A stretch of 64,000 bases of DNA, taken from contig JAFGYE010000097.1 in the NCBI GenBank assembly GCA_016936255.1, positions 1 through 64,000 of the forward strand. Direction: 5' to 3'. Of this stretch, positions 7,574-15,820 are shown piece after piece (the stretch's first letter is position 1; every line of letters begins with the position of its first letter). The position numbers and the translations under genes were made by a program. Under the pieces are notes generated by a model. That model made no database searches, had not been told where the DNA came from, and saw nothing but the letters and a program-made list of their open reading frames with translations. The stretch is from Marinifilaceae bacterium. GTDB lineage: Bacteria; Bacteroidota; Bacteroidia; Bacteroidales; Marinifilaceae.

Positions 7574-8317
7574 ATGACTTTAACTTATTATCACTATTGC
7601 GACAGCAATGAAATCAGCACCGGCACTAGTACTATTGTTGGTGAACTGTCCAAAAAAGATTGGTCGGCCGACCAGATATTGAGCCATATTATTGCAGATT
7701 TGGAAACGACAAATAAAGATCTTGCCAGATCGATAGAGTACAGCCTTAGTGGTGCTCTAGCCGAGAACCTTAGAAAAGAGGATGAGATTGCCGACAACGA
7801 TTTTGTGTGCTTAAAGCAGTTTGTAAAGGCAAATACGTATTTGCCCGATGCGAATCAAGTGCAGGATGCTATCGATGTTTGGGGCTTATTAAAGTCGCAT
7901 AATTTGAATCTTCATAAACAGAGCTGCGAGAAACAACTAACATTAAGCAAAGCGCTGCTGGGTAATTTAGACAGTGAGCAATTTAAGGCGAAACTTGCCA
8001 ATCTGATTGCTGTTAGCCCCAGACTTGAAAAGTTTAAACAATCGACCTCTGATTTAGAAACAGCTTACTCGAAAATGATGGAGGCAAATGCCGTTAAAGA
8101 GAATATTACGGCTCCTTCATCACTAAAAAATGAGGTGAGAAAAATTGTGAATGAAAGATTACTGCCTCATCTCGAAAATGCAGCCAAGGCAATGCCGGAA
8201 ATTTATCAGGAGATTCTTGGTGTAATTACCGAGACCATCGAGGCCGTGAATGCTAAGGCGCAAATCCGCAAAAGCATTCGATTGAAAGCAGCCTCAGAAG
8301 AGATTCCTGCAGAATAA
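7574..8317 (+). CDS. Uncharacterised helical protein, possibly DUF6261 family
   Basis: A 247-residue soluble protein predicted almost entirely helical, with no signal peptide, TM segment or catalytic motif I can name. It starts MTLTYYHYCDSNEISTGTST and ends in an Ala/Lys/Glu-rich helix. Size, helicity and Bacteroidota context recall the DUF6261 family of unknown function, but I cannot confirm membership. It stands alone, preceded by more than 900 bp without genes that hold the 41-bp-period array, and is followed 24 bp later by a strong intrinsic terminator, so it is a monocistronic unit. A purine-rich AGAAGAGAA precedes the ATG. Its codons look native and the frame is intact. Confidence 0.65.
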   Translation: MTLTYYHYCDSNEISTGTSTIVGELSKKDWSADQILSHIIADLETTNKDLARSIEYSLSGALAENLRKEDEIADNDFVCLKQFVKANTYLPDANQVQDAIDVWGLLKSHNLNLHKQSCEKQLTLSKALLGNLDSEQFKAKLANLIAVSPRLEKFKQSTSDLETAYSKMMEANAVKENITAPSSLKNEVRKIVNERLLPHLENAAKAMPEIYQEILGVITETIEAVNAKAQIRKSIRLKAASEEIPAE

Positions 8318-8340
8318 AAACAACGGGCTAATTATTAGGA

Positions 8341-8371
8341 AGAGCAAACCTAGGCGGGTTTGCTCTTTTTT
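8341..8371 (+). terminator. Intrinsic terminator of the orphan helical protein gene
   Basis: AGAGCAAACC and GGGTTTGCTCT form a 10-bp stem around a TAGGC loop, followed by a run of six Ts. It is correctly placed 24 bp after the stop codon at 8317. Confidence 0.9.
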
Positions 8372-8500
8372 GCTTGCTATTGAATACCCCTACCGAAAGC
8401 TTTCCCTTAGGTTTGCATTCACCAAGTAAATCATCTCTCTGCCTGTCGGTATCTCTCATTATATTGAAGAATTTATAAAGGAACCTTTTTCATCTATTTT

Positions 8501-8551
8501 TCTTTGTGGTCTTCGTGATGTCCTTAATTTTCCTTTGTGGTTAAACTTTTT
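8501..8551. repeat. Eroded extragenic CTTTGTGG-type repeat
   Basis: The stretch holds TTCTTTGTGGTCTTCGTGATG and, 30 bp later, TCCTTTGTGGTTAAACTTTT. It is an internally repetitive sequence of the CTTTGTGG/CTTCGTG type. Such stretches are scattered between genes in some Bacteroidota genomes; that is recollection, not something checked here. It lies in the 260-bp gap between two convergent genes. Confidence 0.4.
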
Positions 8552-8631
8552 TATGAATCGTATTTCATTTTGGTCGCATGTTAGCAAGCATCCCTTGTCA
8601 AGATTAGTAGATGCGAAAATTAAACTTTACT

Positions 8632-10011
8632 TTACCCCAGACTATTAATATTTGCGGTAAACTCCTGATCCAAATCAATATCCTTCAAAAGTGTCTCCTT
8701 CTGATCCGATGAAACCGAATTTCGGTAGTCCAGCAAAATAGATTTTAACTCTATATATGTGTCAGTCTCCAAAACAGGAATCTTATCAGAGCCTGTATTC
8801 TCCAAAATATCAATCACCTTGTTTACCGACATGGCATTGATATCAAAAGCGGGGTGATATGCTATTTGTTTATCTGTATCAGTCACCAATTCTGCTACCA
8901 ATCGGGCATTTGTCAAATCAAAAAGAATTTCCCTTACCAAACGAATAGGCATCTGTAATCGATGAGAAATATCCTGCGAAAGCATGGGGACTTGATCCTT
9001 TTTAAAATTGTGGATAATTAAATGCAGAACATATATACTTAACAAGCGTTTGTAGTCGTATGCTATTTCGGAGGTTTCTGTTTCGTACTCGTAATTTTCA
9101 ACATTCTGCTCAGCAAAGGAAATCTCTGCGCCCAACAAAACCACCAACCAACTCATCTGCAGCCATATCAAAAACAGAGGTAAGGCCGCAAAACTACCAT
9201 AAACAGCATTATAGGTTGTAACCATCCCCTGAAACTCGATGTACAAAACCTGAAATAGTTGATAAATTGTACCGGCAATAACTCCCGCCAGCAATCCCGA
9301 CTTAAATTTCACATGCGTATTCGGCATAAAAGTGTACAGCATGGTAAATAGGATCCATACCAAAAAATAAGGAGTTAAATTAATCAGAAAACTAAGATAT
9401 GGCCCAACTGCCTCCATTAAAGTATTGCCTTGGGTTACCTGTTTAATCATGGTTTTTAAGAAAACTGTTGCTCCACTGGAGCCAATTAGTAAAATGGGTG
9501 CAAAAATCATGATCGCAGTGTAATCACTGAACCTGCGCCCCCAGGTTCTCCCCTTCTTTATTCGCCAAACATCGTTAAACGATTCCTCGATATTGGTTAA
9601 AACCTTTAATACCGACCAAAACAAGATGACAAATCCCAATCCCGCTACCAATGATCCTTTTGTATTGATCAGCATCTTGTTCGCAAACTCAATCAGCCAG
9701 TTCAAAACTTCTTCCTGACCGGAAAGATTCGCTATCAGCTCCTTCTCTAGCTTCTGTTCCAAATCGAACCCTTTGGCAATTCCAAAACCCATAGCCAAAA
9801 CAGGCACAACCGATAAAATGGAATAAAAAGTTAAGGCAGATGCCCGCAATTGACATTTGTCTTCGTAAAAACCTTTAATAGCCAAAAGGTAAATTCGTAA
9901 TTGCCGAATTAAAAAATAACGAGGTCCGGACAATTCTTTTAAGCGCATGTTCCATACTCCACGACTCAAAAAATTCATTACGATATCGAAATAATTACGA
10001 AGACTCTTCAT
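8632..10011 (-). CDS. YihY/BrkB family inner membrane protein
   Basis: A 459-residue protein of the YihY (formerly ribonuclease BN) family. The first roughly 310 residues hold about six TM helices with the family hallmarks: SALTFYSILSVVPVLAMGFG near 62-81, NIEESFNDVWRIKKGR, and VYGSFAALPLFLIWLQMSW ending in LVVLLGAEISFAEQN. The last 130 residues are a soluble tail with a winged-helix look (ISHRLQMPIRLVREILFDL), common in Bacteroidota members. The biochemical function is unsettled; the old RNase BN assignment was withdrawn for the family. It is monocistronic on the minus strand and divergent from the two-component system that follows. Confidence 0.9.
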   Translation of the reverse strand: MKSLRNYFDIVMNFLSRGVWNMRLKELSGPRYFLIRQLRIYLLAIKGFYEDKCQLRASALTFYSILSVVPVLAMGFGIAKGFDLEQKLEKELIANLSGQEEVLNWLIEFANKMLINTKGSLVAGLGFVILFWSVLKVLTNIEESFNDVWRIKKGRTWGRRFSDYTAIMIFAPILLIGSSGATVFLKTMIKQVTQGNTLMEAVGPYLSFLINLTPYFLVWILFTMLYTFMPNTHVKFKSGLLAGVIAGTIYQLFQVLYIEFQGMVTTYNAVYGSFAALPLFLIWLQMSWLVVLLGAEISFAEQNVENYEYETETSEIAYDYKRLLSIYVLHLIIHNFKKDQVPMLSQDISHRLQMPIRLVREILFDLTNARLVAELVTDTDKQIAYHPAFDINAMSVNKVIDILENTGSDKIPVLETDTYIELKSILLDYRNSVSSDQKETLLKDIDLDQEFTANINSLG

Positions 10012-10192
10012 TTCTTGCTTTTTATTAACTGATTTATGAGTTCGAATTTACATAAAAGGCAAAGATTTACCAATAATTTCAAAATCCTGCCATCTGATTG
10101 ATTCAAAAAAAGCAAAAAATCTTTTTCTATTAAGAAATCATCTTCCCTTTTTTTAAGTTTGTAAGAACTAAGCTTACTTCTTATCTCTCATC

Positions 10193-10876
10193 ATGAAAAA
10201 AGAAATTCTAATTATTGAAGATGACCTTTCCTTGCAAAAAATCTTAGCTGATTATCTTTCAGGTTGTGGATTTCAATGTACTTGTGTGGAGCTGATTAAG
10301 GATGGCAAATCTCTTTTCGATAAAAAGTTTTTCCATATTGTACTTCTTGATTTGGGACTTCCCGATGGTGAAGGATTGGATTGCATCTCTTTTATCAAAT
10401 CAATTTGGTCCGATACAGGTGTGATCATCATTTCAGCCCGCGATAAGCTGGAAGACCGGGTTGATGGTCTAAATTTAGGTGCTGATGACTACTTAGTTAA
10501 ACCATTTCATTTTTCAGAACTCAATGCAAGAATCAATGCGCTTTTGCGCAGAAACTTCCAAGCAGAAAATCAGCTGTTAAGCTTTGGCGAATTGGAAATT
10601 GATACTCGTTCTCATCAAGTGAGAATTAGGAACGAACAAGTAGATTTTAGCCGAAAAGAATTTGATTTGCTCCTGTATTTTATCGAAAACAAAAATAGAG
10701 TTCTTACTAAAGAGAGCTTGTTTGAACATGTGTGGGGCGAAAACCCGGTTTTTATGGATAACTCCGATTTTATTTACACGCACATCAACCGACTCCGGAA
10801 AAAAATCAAAAATTATACCGGAGAAAATTACATTAAAACTGTTCATGGCTTTGGCTATAAATTAGATAACCGCTAA
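10193..10876 (+). CDS. OmpR-family response regulator
   Basis: A 227-residue DNA-binding regulator. The receiver domain (1-115) has the acidic pair at Asp10-Asp11, the phospho-acceptor Asp53 (LLDLGLPDG) and the conserved Lys103 (VKPF). The winged helix (about 130-225) carries FSRKEFDLLLYFIE, RVLTKESLFEHVWG and IKTVHGFGYKL. It lies 3 bp upstream of a sensor kinase and heads a plus-strand locus of envelope-lipid modification genes, resembling a PmrA/PmrB arrangement. It probably controls those genes. That is inference from position, because no operator repeat was identified. Confidence 0.92.
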   Translation: MKKEILIIEDDLSLQKILADYLSGCGFQCTCVELIKDGKSLFDKKFFHIVLLDLGLPDGEGLDCISFIKSIWSDTGVIIISARDKLEDRVDGLNLGADDYLVKPFHFSELNARINALLRRNFQAENQLLSFGELEIDTRSHQVRIRNEQVDFSRKEFDLLLYFIENKNRVLTKESLFEHVWGENPVFMDNSDFIYTHINRLRKKIKNYTGENYIKTVHGFGYKLDNR

Positions 10877-10879
10877 AAA

Positions 10880-12136
10880 ATGAAACTCTTAACTAAAATA
10901 AACAAATCCTATTTCAAATATGGTATTCTGGTATTTCTAATAGCTGATTTTGTTATCATTGCCATGAGCAATTACTTTTTAAAAGAAGAAATTGACCAGC
11001 AATTGCGTCTTGAAGCAACAGAAATTTTTGAAGTGCTAAAGGAAAAAGGAAAATTTCAGAGCATTTATCCTACGGATATAGTTACTCCCATTTCTTCCTC
11101 TGAAATTAGAGCTAATAGTAAGAAGGACACATTGATTTTGGACTTGTACCAGAATGAACTAACTCCCTATAGAGAATTCACAAGCTATCAATCCATTAAT
11201 GAAAAACATTATCGAATTACAACACGGCAAATGCTGATGGAGTTCGATGACATTCTCACAATCTTCACCACCCTTATATCCAGTGTATTATTTTTAATTT
11301 TCATTGGCTTACTGCTGTTTACACATAGGTTGAATACCTCCCTTTGGAAAATTTTTAATGACAATGTTGAGAAAATAAAATTTTATTCCTTAACCCCTCC
11401 ATCAAAATTGGAATTGACAGCTACCGGAATTGATGAATTTGACGCTTTAAACCAAGTGCTTTCGATGATGTCGAGCCGTTTGGAAAAGGACTACACGGCC
11501 ACAAAGGAATTCTCCGCCAATGCTGCCCACGAATTTCAGACTCCTCTTGCTGTTATCCGAAATAAATGCGAAAACTTATTTTCAGACTCAAATTTAAATG
11601 AGAACACAATCAAAACAATACGGGAAATATACCTTTCTACAGATAAACTTTCAGGCATTACCAAAGCACTGCTCCTGCTTGCAAAAATTGACCACGGACA
11701 ATTCAATGAGAGAGATCAGGTTTCTTTGAATCAAATTTTCAACTATTGGATGAGTTCATTTCAGGATGTAATACAAGATAGAAACTTACTGGTTACGATT
11801 TCTGCTGCGGACAATTGCCAATTGCTAATGGACAAAAGATTAGCGAACCTTTTGATCCAAAATATTTTTGTAAATGCCATAAAACACAGTAAGAATGGTG
11901 AAGAAATATCGATTTATCTAGCTAAAGATTATTTTACAATCACCAATTCAGGCGAACAAGCCATTAACCAACCCGAGATGATCTTTAATCGGTTTTACAC
12001 GGAAAGCCAAAATATTGGATCAACAGGAATTGGTTTGGCTATTGTGAAAAAAATAGCAGACCATTACAAAATTAATATCGATTATTCATTTAAGGATTTT
12101 AAACACTTATTTACATTCAAATTACAGAATTGTTAG
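10880..12136 (+). CDS. Sensor histidine kinase paired with the upstream regulator
   Basis: A 418-residue inner membrane kinase. TM1 lies near residues 13-32, a periplasmic region of about 95 residues follows, and TM2 is near 127-148. The linker precedes the H-box FSANAAHEFQTPLAV with His217. The ATPase domain shows LLIQNIFVNAIKHS (N-box) and STGIGLAIVKKIADHY (G2-box), while the region between them (FTITNSGEQAINQ) is short. It lies 3 bp after the response regulator, in one transcription unit. The ligand is unknown; a role in sensing envelope stress or cationic compounds is inferred from the downstream genes only. Confidence 0.92.
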   Translation: MKLLTKINKSYFKYGILVFLIADFVIIAMSNYFLKEEIDQQLRLEATEIFEVLKEKGKFQSIYPTDIVTPISSSEIRANSKKDTLILDLYQNELTPYREFTSYQSINEKHYRITTRQMLMEFDDILTIFTTLISSVLFLIFIGLLLFTHRLNTSLWKIFNDNVEKIKFYSLTPPSKLELTATGIDEFDALNQVLSMMSSRLEKDYTATKEFSANAAHEFQTPLAVIRNKCENLFSDSNLNENTIKTIREIYLSTDKLSGITKALLLLAKIDHGQFNERDQVSLNQIFNYWMSSFQDVIQDRNLLVTISAADNCQLLMDKRLANLLIQNIFVNAIKHSKNGEEISIYLAKDYFTITNSGEQAINQPEMIFNRFYTESQNIGSTGIGLAIVKKIADHYKINIDYSFKDFKHLFTFKLQNC

Positions 12137-12187
12137 CTTTTTGTTAGAATCAGGTTGTTTTTTTGACTCGTATTAATTTAATAAAAT

Positions 12188-14098
12188 ATGAAGTTCAAAA
12201 ATATCCTGCGTAGTCGATTTGGTGGTCTTGTACTGTTTGGTTTTATTTTCCTTGCCATTTCTTTTCTGATCCGAACAATTCTTTTAATTACTGATTTCCA
12301 GAATGTAGATCTAAACTTTATTCGGTTTGTTCAAATTTACAGCATAGGCTTATTTTACGATCTGGTTGCCATTTCCTATTTTATCATTCCTTTTACATTC
12401 TATTTGCTTTTAATTCCTGATAAAATATTTAACTCCAAAATCCATCGCTGGATTTCTTATGTATTTTTTATTGTAACTATTGGAATTCTTGTTTTTTCGG
12501 GAATTGGAGAATGGTTTTTTTGGGAAGAATTTAGCGTGCGATACAACTTTATTGCTGTTGACTATCTGGTTTACACCCACGAAGTTATTTCCAATATTCG
12601 GGAGTCCTATCCAATGCCTGCTATTCTATTAGGTATGTTATTGGTTTCAGGAGGAATTTTTGCTCTTGTTAAAAAGAATTTCGACCATAGTGTCAATTCA
12701 GAATCCCGATTCGTTAAGCGTCTTATCACATGTGTTATTTTGTGGATGTTTCCACTTGCGGCATTCTATTCAATCAATAAAAGTTCAGCAGAAATAACTA
12801 AAAACACATACTCCAATGAGCTGGCTCACAACGGAATCTATCAGATTTTCGCAGCCTTCCGAAACAATGAGCTTAACTACAATTCCTTTTATCAATCAAT
12901 CGATGATAAAGAGGCTTTTACAAACCTTCGAAAGTTGATAAAAACATCAAACAGTGAATTTACAAGTGAGGATGTTTTCGATGTAAGCAGAAAAATTACT
13001 TATCCGGGCGACGATAAAAAATACAATGTAATGCTTATCACTGTTGAGAGCCTGAGCGGGTCATTTTTTACTCGTTTTGGCGGAAAAGACAATATTACTC
13101 CCAACATGGATACGATTGTTCAGCAATCGCTTTTTTTCACCAATTTCTATGCTACAGGTACACGTACAGTTCGTGGAATGGAAGCACTAACTCTCTCCTT
13201 GCCGCCAACTCCTGGATTTTCGATCGTTAAACGACCAAAAAACGAAGGCATGTTTACCCTTGGAAATATATTAAGCTCAAAAGGTTATAACTCAAACTTT
13301 ATTTATGCCGGAAACGGTTATTTTGATAATATGAACTATTTCTTTGGAAACAACGGATACAATGTTGTTGATCGAAAAGATTTTCTGGACAGTGAAATTA
13401 CATTTGAAAATGCCTGGGGTGTTTGCGACGAAGATTTATTTGCAAAAGCCAGTCAGGTGGCCGACAGTAGTTATAAGGCAGGAAAACCTTTTCATAATTT
13501 TATCATGACAACATCCAATCATCGTCCATATACGTATCCTGATTCAAAAATTGATATTCCATCACATACAGGAAGAAACGGTGCTGTTAAGTATACTGAC
13601 TTTGCCATTGCTAAATTTCTTCGCGAAGCAAAAAATCACGAATGGTTCAAGAATACTATTTTTGTAATTGTTGCAGATCATTGTGCTTCAAGTGCAGGAA
13701 AAACATCTCTTCCGGTAAATAAATATCACATTCCGCTTATTATTTACGCTCCAAATATTATTCAGCCATCCGAAAACAATACACTGGCCTCTCAAATTGA
13801 TTTTGCTCCGACTATTCTGGGGCTTTTAAATATGGATTACACCTCCAAATTTTTTGGCAAAGACATTCTGTTGGAGAAACCAAACCGTGCATTAATCGGC
13901 ACTTATCAGAAAATTGGTTTGTTACAAAACGATCAGCTAATCGTTCAATTGCCTGTAAAACGAACCGAATCCTTTAAAATATCCGGAGAAGAACAAGACG
14001 CGGAACAAATTAATCCGACCGAATTAAAGGATGCAATTACTTACTATCAAACAGCCAGTTATCTTTTTCACAATAAAAAATATTCTTTTAAAGACTAA
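12188..14098 (+). CDS. LTA synthase/phosphoethanolamine-transferase-like membrane sulfatase-fold enzyme
   Basis: A 636-residue protein with five N-terminal TM helices (to about residue 192) and a periplasmic alkaline-phosphatase-superfamily domain (about 275-600). Metal and nucleophile motifs are visible: LITVESLSGSF with Glu287, FYATGTRTVRGMEAL with the likely nucleophile Thr327, GNGYFDNMNYFF, and VADHC near residue 500. SLPPTPGFSIVKRP is typical of Gram-negative LTA-synthase-like proteins. Relatives move phospho-alcohol head groups from phospholipids onto lipid A, glycans or other lipids. It follows the two-component genes by 51 bp. Exact donor and acceptor cannot be told from sequence. Confidence 0.85.
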   Translation: MKFKNILRSRFGGLVLFGFIFLAISFLIRTILLITDFQNVDLNFIRFVQIYSIGLFYDLVAISYFIIPFTFYLLLIPDKIFNSKIHRWISYVFFIVTIGILVFSGIGEWFFWEEFSVRYNFIAVDYLVYTHEVISNIRESYPMPAILLGMLLVSGGIFALVKKNFDHSVNSESRFVKRLITCVILWMFPLAAFYSINKSSAEITKNTYSNELAHNGIYQIFAAFRNNELNYNSFYQSIDDKEAFTNLRKLIKTSNSEFTSEDVFDVSRKITYPGDDKKYNVMLITVESLSGSFFTRFGGKDNITPNMDTIVQQSLFFTNFYATGTRTVRGMEALTLSLPPTPGFSIVKRPKNEGMFTLGNILSSKGYNSNFIYAGNGYFDNMNYFFGNNGYNVVDRKDFLDSEITFENAWGVCDEDLFAKASQVADSSYKAGKPFHNFIMTTSNHRPYTYPDSKIDIPSHTGRNGAVKYTDFAIAKFLREAKNHEWFKNTIFVIVADHCASSAGKTSLPVNKYHIPLIIYAPNIIQPSENNTLASQIDFAPTILGLLNMDYTSKFFGKDILLEKPNRALIGTYQKIGLLQNDQLIVQLPVKRTESFKISGEEQDAEQINPTELKDAITYYQTASYLFHNKKYSFKD

Positions 14099-14185
14099 AA
14101 AACCTTATACACAAAATTGGCGTTGTTCTGCAAAACTAATTTTGAAACACCTTAAAAAGGCTAAATAAAAATGAATGGATTCCCT

Positions 14186-14214
14186 AATAATACAACCTCT
14201 GTGGTTGTATTATT
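14186..14214. terminator. Perfect 12-bp hairpin after the sulfatase-fold gene
   Basis: AATAATACAACC and GGTTGTATTATT pair perfectly around TCTGT. There is no clean T-run after the stem, so it is either a weak terminator or an mRNA-processing or stability hairpin between the phosphotransferase gene and the glycosyltransferase gene. Confidence 0.55.
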
Positions 14215-14346
14215 AGCTCCTAAATTTAAGAATGTCCCGTTTCCTCTTTTTAAGTCTCGGCAAAAATTTCACTTTTACAAGTAAAGAAACCATCCCGTCC
14301 TGTTATATTTTTACTTATTTCAATCAAAAAGTACACATTCAATTCA

Positions 14347-14354
14347 TATCTTTG
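14347..14354 (+). promoter_or_regulatory. Candidate -7 element (TATCTTTG) for the glycosyltransferase unit
   Basis: TATCTTTG fits the Bacteroidota TAnnTTTG consensus. It lies inside the N-terminal extension that would be read if translation began at 14232, and about 90 bp before the ATG at 14445. It therefore supports the later start and a separate promoter for the downstream half of the locus. No convincing -33 box was found. Confidence 0.4.
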
Positions 14355-14444
14355 AAAAATTTATATTTAGAAAAAGTGTATTATTTGTATTGTTATTTGT
14401 TTGGCAATGCTTATAACCACTACCAATTCGTTAAACCAAACTTA

Positions 14445-15173
14445 ATGAGCCAGCAAGAAAAAGAATTCGAATTAACGATCATTGTTCCCGTTTTTAACGA
14501 GGAAGATAACATGCAGCGTGTAAAAGAGGAATTTACAGCCTATTTTGCCAGTTCAAAATATGCCTCAAAAGTACTTTTTGTGAACGATGGTTCATCTGAT
14601 GGAAGTCAAAAAATGATTGAGGAGATTTGTAAGATTTCTGATCGTTTTTCTTATTTGGAATTGAATAAAAATCATGGTTTAAGTGCCGCCATTAAAGCTG
14701 GTTTTGATAACACAACAACACCATTTGTTGGCTACATCGATTCGGATCTTCAAACAACACCTTTCGACTTTGATTTGTTGATGGAACATCGAAATGAATT
14801 TGCTTTGGTAACCGGTGTTCGTCAAAACCGCAAAGACAGCTTTGTGAAAAACATGAGTTCAAAAATTGCAAATGGATTTCGCCGTTATATGACTAAGGAT
14901 ACAGCTGAAGATACTGGTTGCCCCTTAAAAATAATGAAAACAGAATACGCTAAAAAAATGCCTTTCTTTACAGGAATGCACCGTTTTATACCAGCCTTAA
15001 TCATGCTGCAGAAAGGTGAAATAAAACAAATTCCGGTACGTCATTTCCCACGGATTGCGGGCGAAGCCAAATACCATCTTTTCAACCGTTTGGTTGGCCC
15101 TTTTAAAGATTGTTTCGCTTATCGCTGGATGAAAAAACGTTACATTAATTACGAAGTTATTTCTCGTAACTAA
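14445..15173 (+). CDS. GT2 glycosyltransferase, ArnC/GtrB/DPM1-like
   Basis: A 243-residue family-2 glycosyltransferase. LTIIVPVFNEEDNM opens the GT-A fold, NDGSSDGS is the nucleotide-binding loop and DSDLQTTPFDFDLL the DxD region; EDTGCPLKIM and FTGMHRFIPALI are typical of polyprenyl-phosphate sugar synthases. Such enzymes load a sugar from a nucleotide donor onto undecaprenyl phosphate. Unlike GtrB it has no C-terminal TM helices, like the soluble DPM1/FlmF type. The frame is open from 14232, but those 71 extra residues (MSRFLFLSLGKNFTFTS and on) do not fit the family and include a -7 box, so the ATG at 14445 is chosen. The stop codon and the next ATG overlap. Confidence 0.88.
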   Translation: MSQQEKEFELTIIVPVFNEEDNMQRVKEEFTAYFASSKYASKVLFVNDGSSDGSQKMIEEICKISDRFSYLELNKNHGLSAAIKAGFDNTTTPFVGYIDSDLQTTPFDFDLLMEHRNEFALVTGVRQNRKDSFVKNMSSKIANGFRRYMTKDTAEDTGCPLKIMKTEYAKKMPFFTGMHRFIPALIMLQKGEIKQIPVRHFPRIAGEAKYHLFNRLVGPFKDCFAYRWMKKRYINYEVISRN

Positions 15174-15808
15174 TGGATAGCATTTATATTTACGCCATTG
15201 GTTTTTTTGCACAAGCTCTGTTTTCAGCACGGTTAATTGTGCAGTGGGTGAAATCTGAAAAAGCCGGAAAAGCCTTATCCCCGGTATTATTTTGGCAAAT
15301 CAGTATTTTAGCTTCGTGGATGCTGTTTATTTACGGCTTGCTGCGCGATGATTTTGCCATTATTATGGGACAGGTGATTGCTTATTCCATTTACATCCGA
15401 AATCTGCACATTCAGAACAATTGGAAAACCTTGCCAATGTTAACGAGGCTAATTGCCATAATAACTCCTGTTGTTGTTTTATCCTTCATGCTTAAAAACT
15501 GGGGATATCACTACCAGCAATTATTTAAGAACGATGATATTCCAACTCTTCTTTTAATTTGGGGTGTGGCAGGACAAATTACCTTTACTTTCCGTTTTGT
15601 TTACCAATGGATCTACTCTGAACGCAAAGGAGAATCGGTACTTCCTATGGGCTTTTGGGTGATCAGCATCATCGGATCCATCATGATCTTATCCTATGCT
15701 CTTTACCGAAAAGATCCTGTTCTTTTTCTTGGTCAGGGTTTTGGGATGTTGGTTTACTGCAGAAACATAGTACTTATTCGAAAACAATCTCACAAGTTAA
15801 ATCACTAA
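15173..15808 (+). CDS. Tandem LABN-domain membrane protein
   Basis: A 211-residue protein built from two copies of the lipid-A-disaccharide-synthase N-terminal (LABN) domain. The copies can be aligned by eye: FFAQALFSARLIVQWVKSEK with SPVLFWQISILASWMLFIYG, and TFRFVYQWIYSERKGE with PMGFWVISIIGSIMILSYAL, each ending in a GQ (V/G) (I/F) patch followed by YxRN. About six TM helices are expected. The real LpxB catalytic domain is absent. Free-standing LABN proteins often accompany a DPM1-like GT and an ArnT-like enzyme, as here. It may anchor the GT or help flip the lipid-linked sugar; that role is inference. Its ATG overlaps the preceding stop. Confidence 0.85.
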   Translation: MDSIYIYAIGFFAQALFSARLIVQWVKSEKAGKALSPVLFWQISILASWMLFIYGLLRDDFAIIMGQVIAYSIYIRNLHIQNNWKTLPMLTRLIAIITPVVVLSFMLKNWGYHYQQLFKNDDIPTLLLIWGVAGQITFTFRFVYQWIYSERKGESVLPMGFWVISIIGSIMILSYALYRKDPVLFLGQGFGMLVYCRNIVLIRKQSHKLNH

Positions 15809-15820
15809 ACTCAGATTAAA

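Noticed and set aside
14232-14444. N-terminal extension of the GT2 glycosyltransferase
   Set aside because: The 71 residues do not resemble the family, contain a TAnnTTTG promoter box, and the family start LTIIVPVFNEE lies just after the ATG at 14445.
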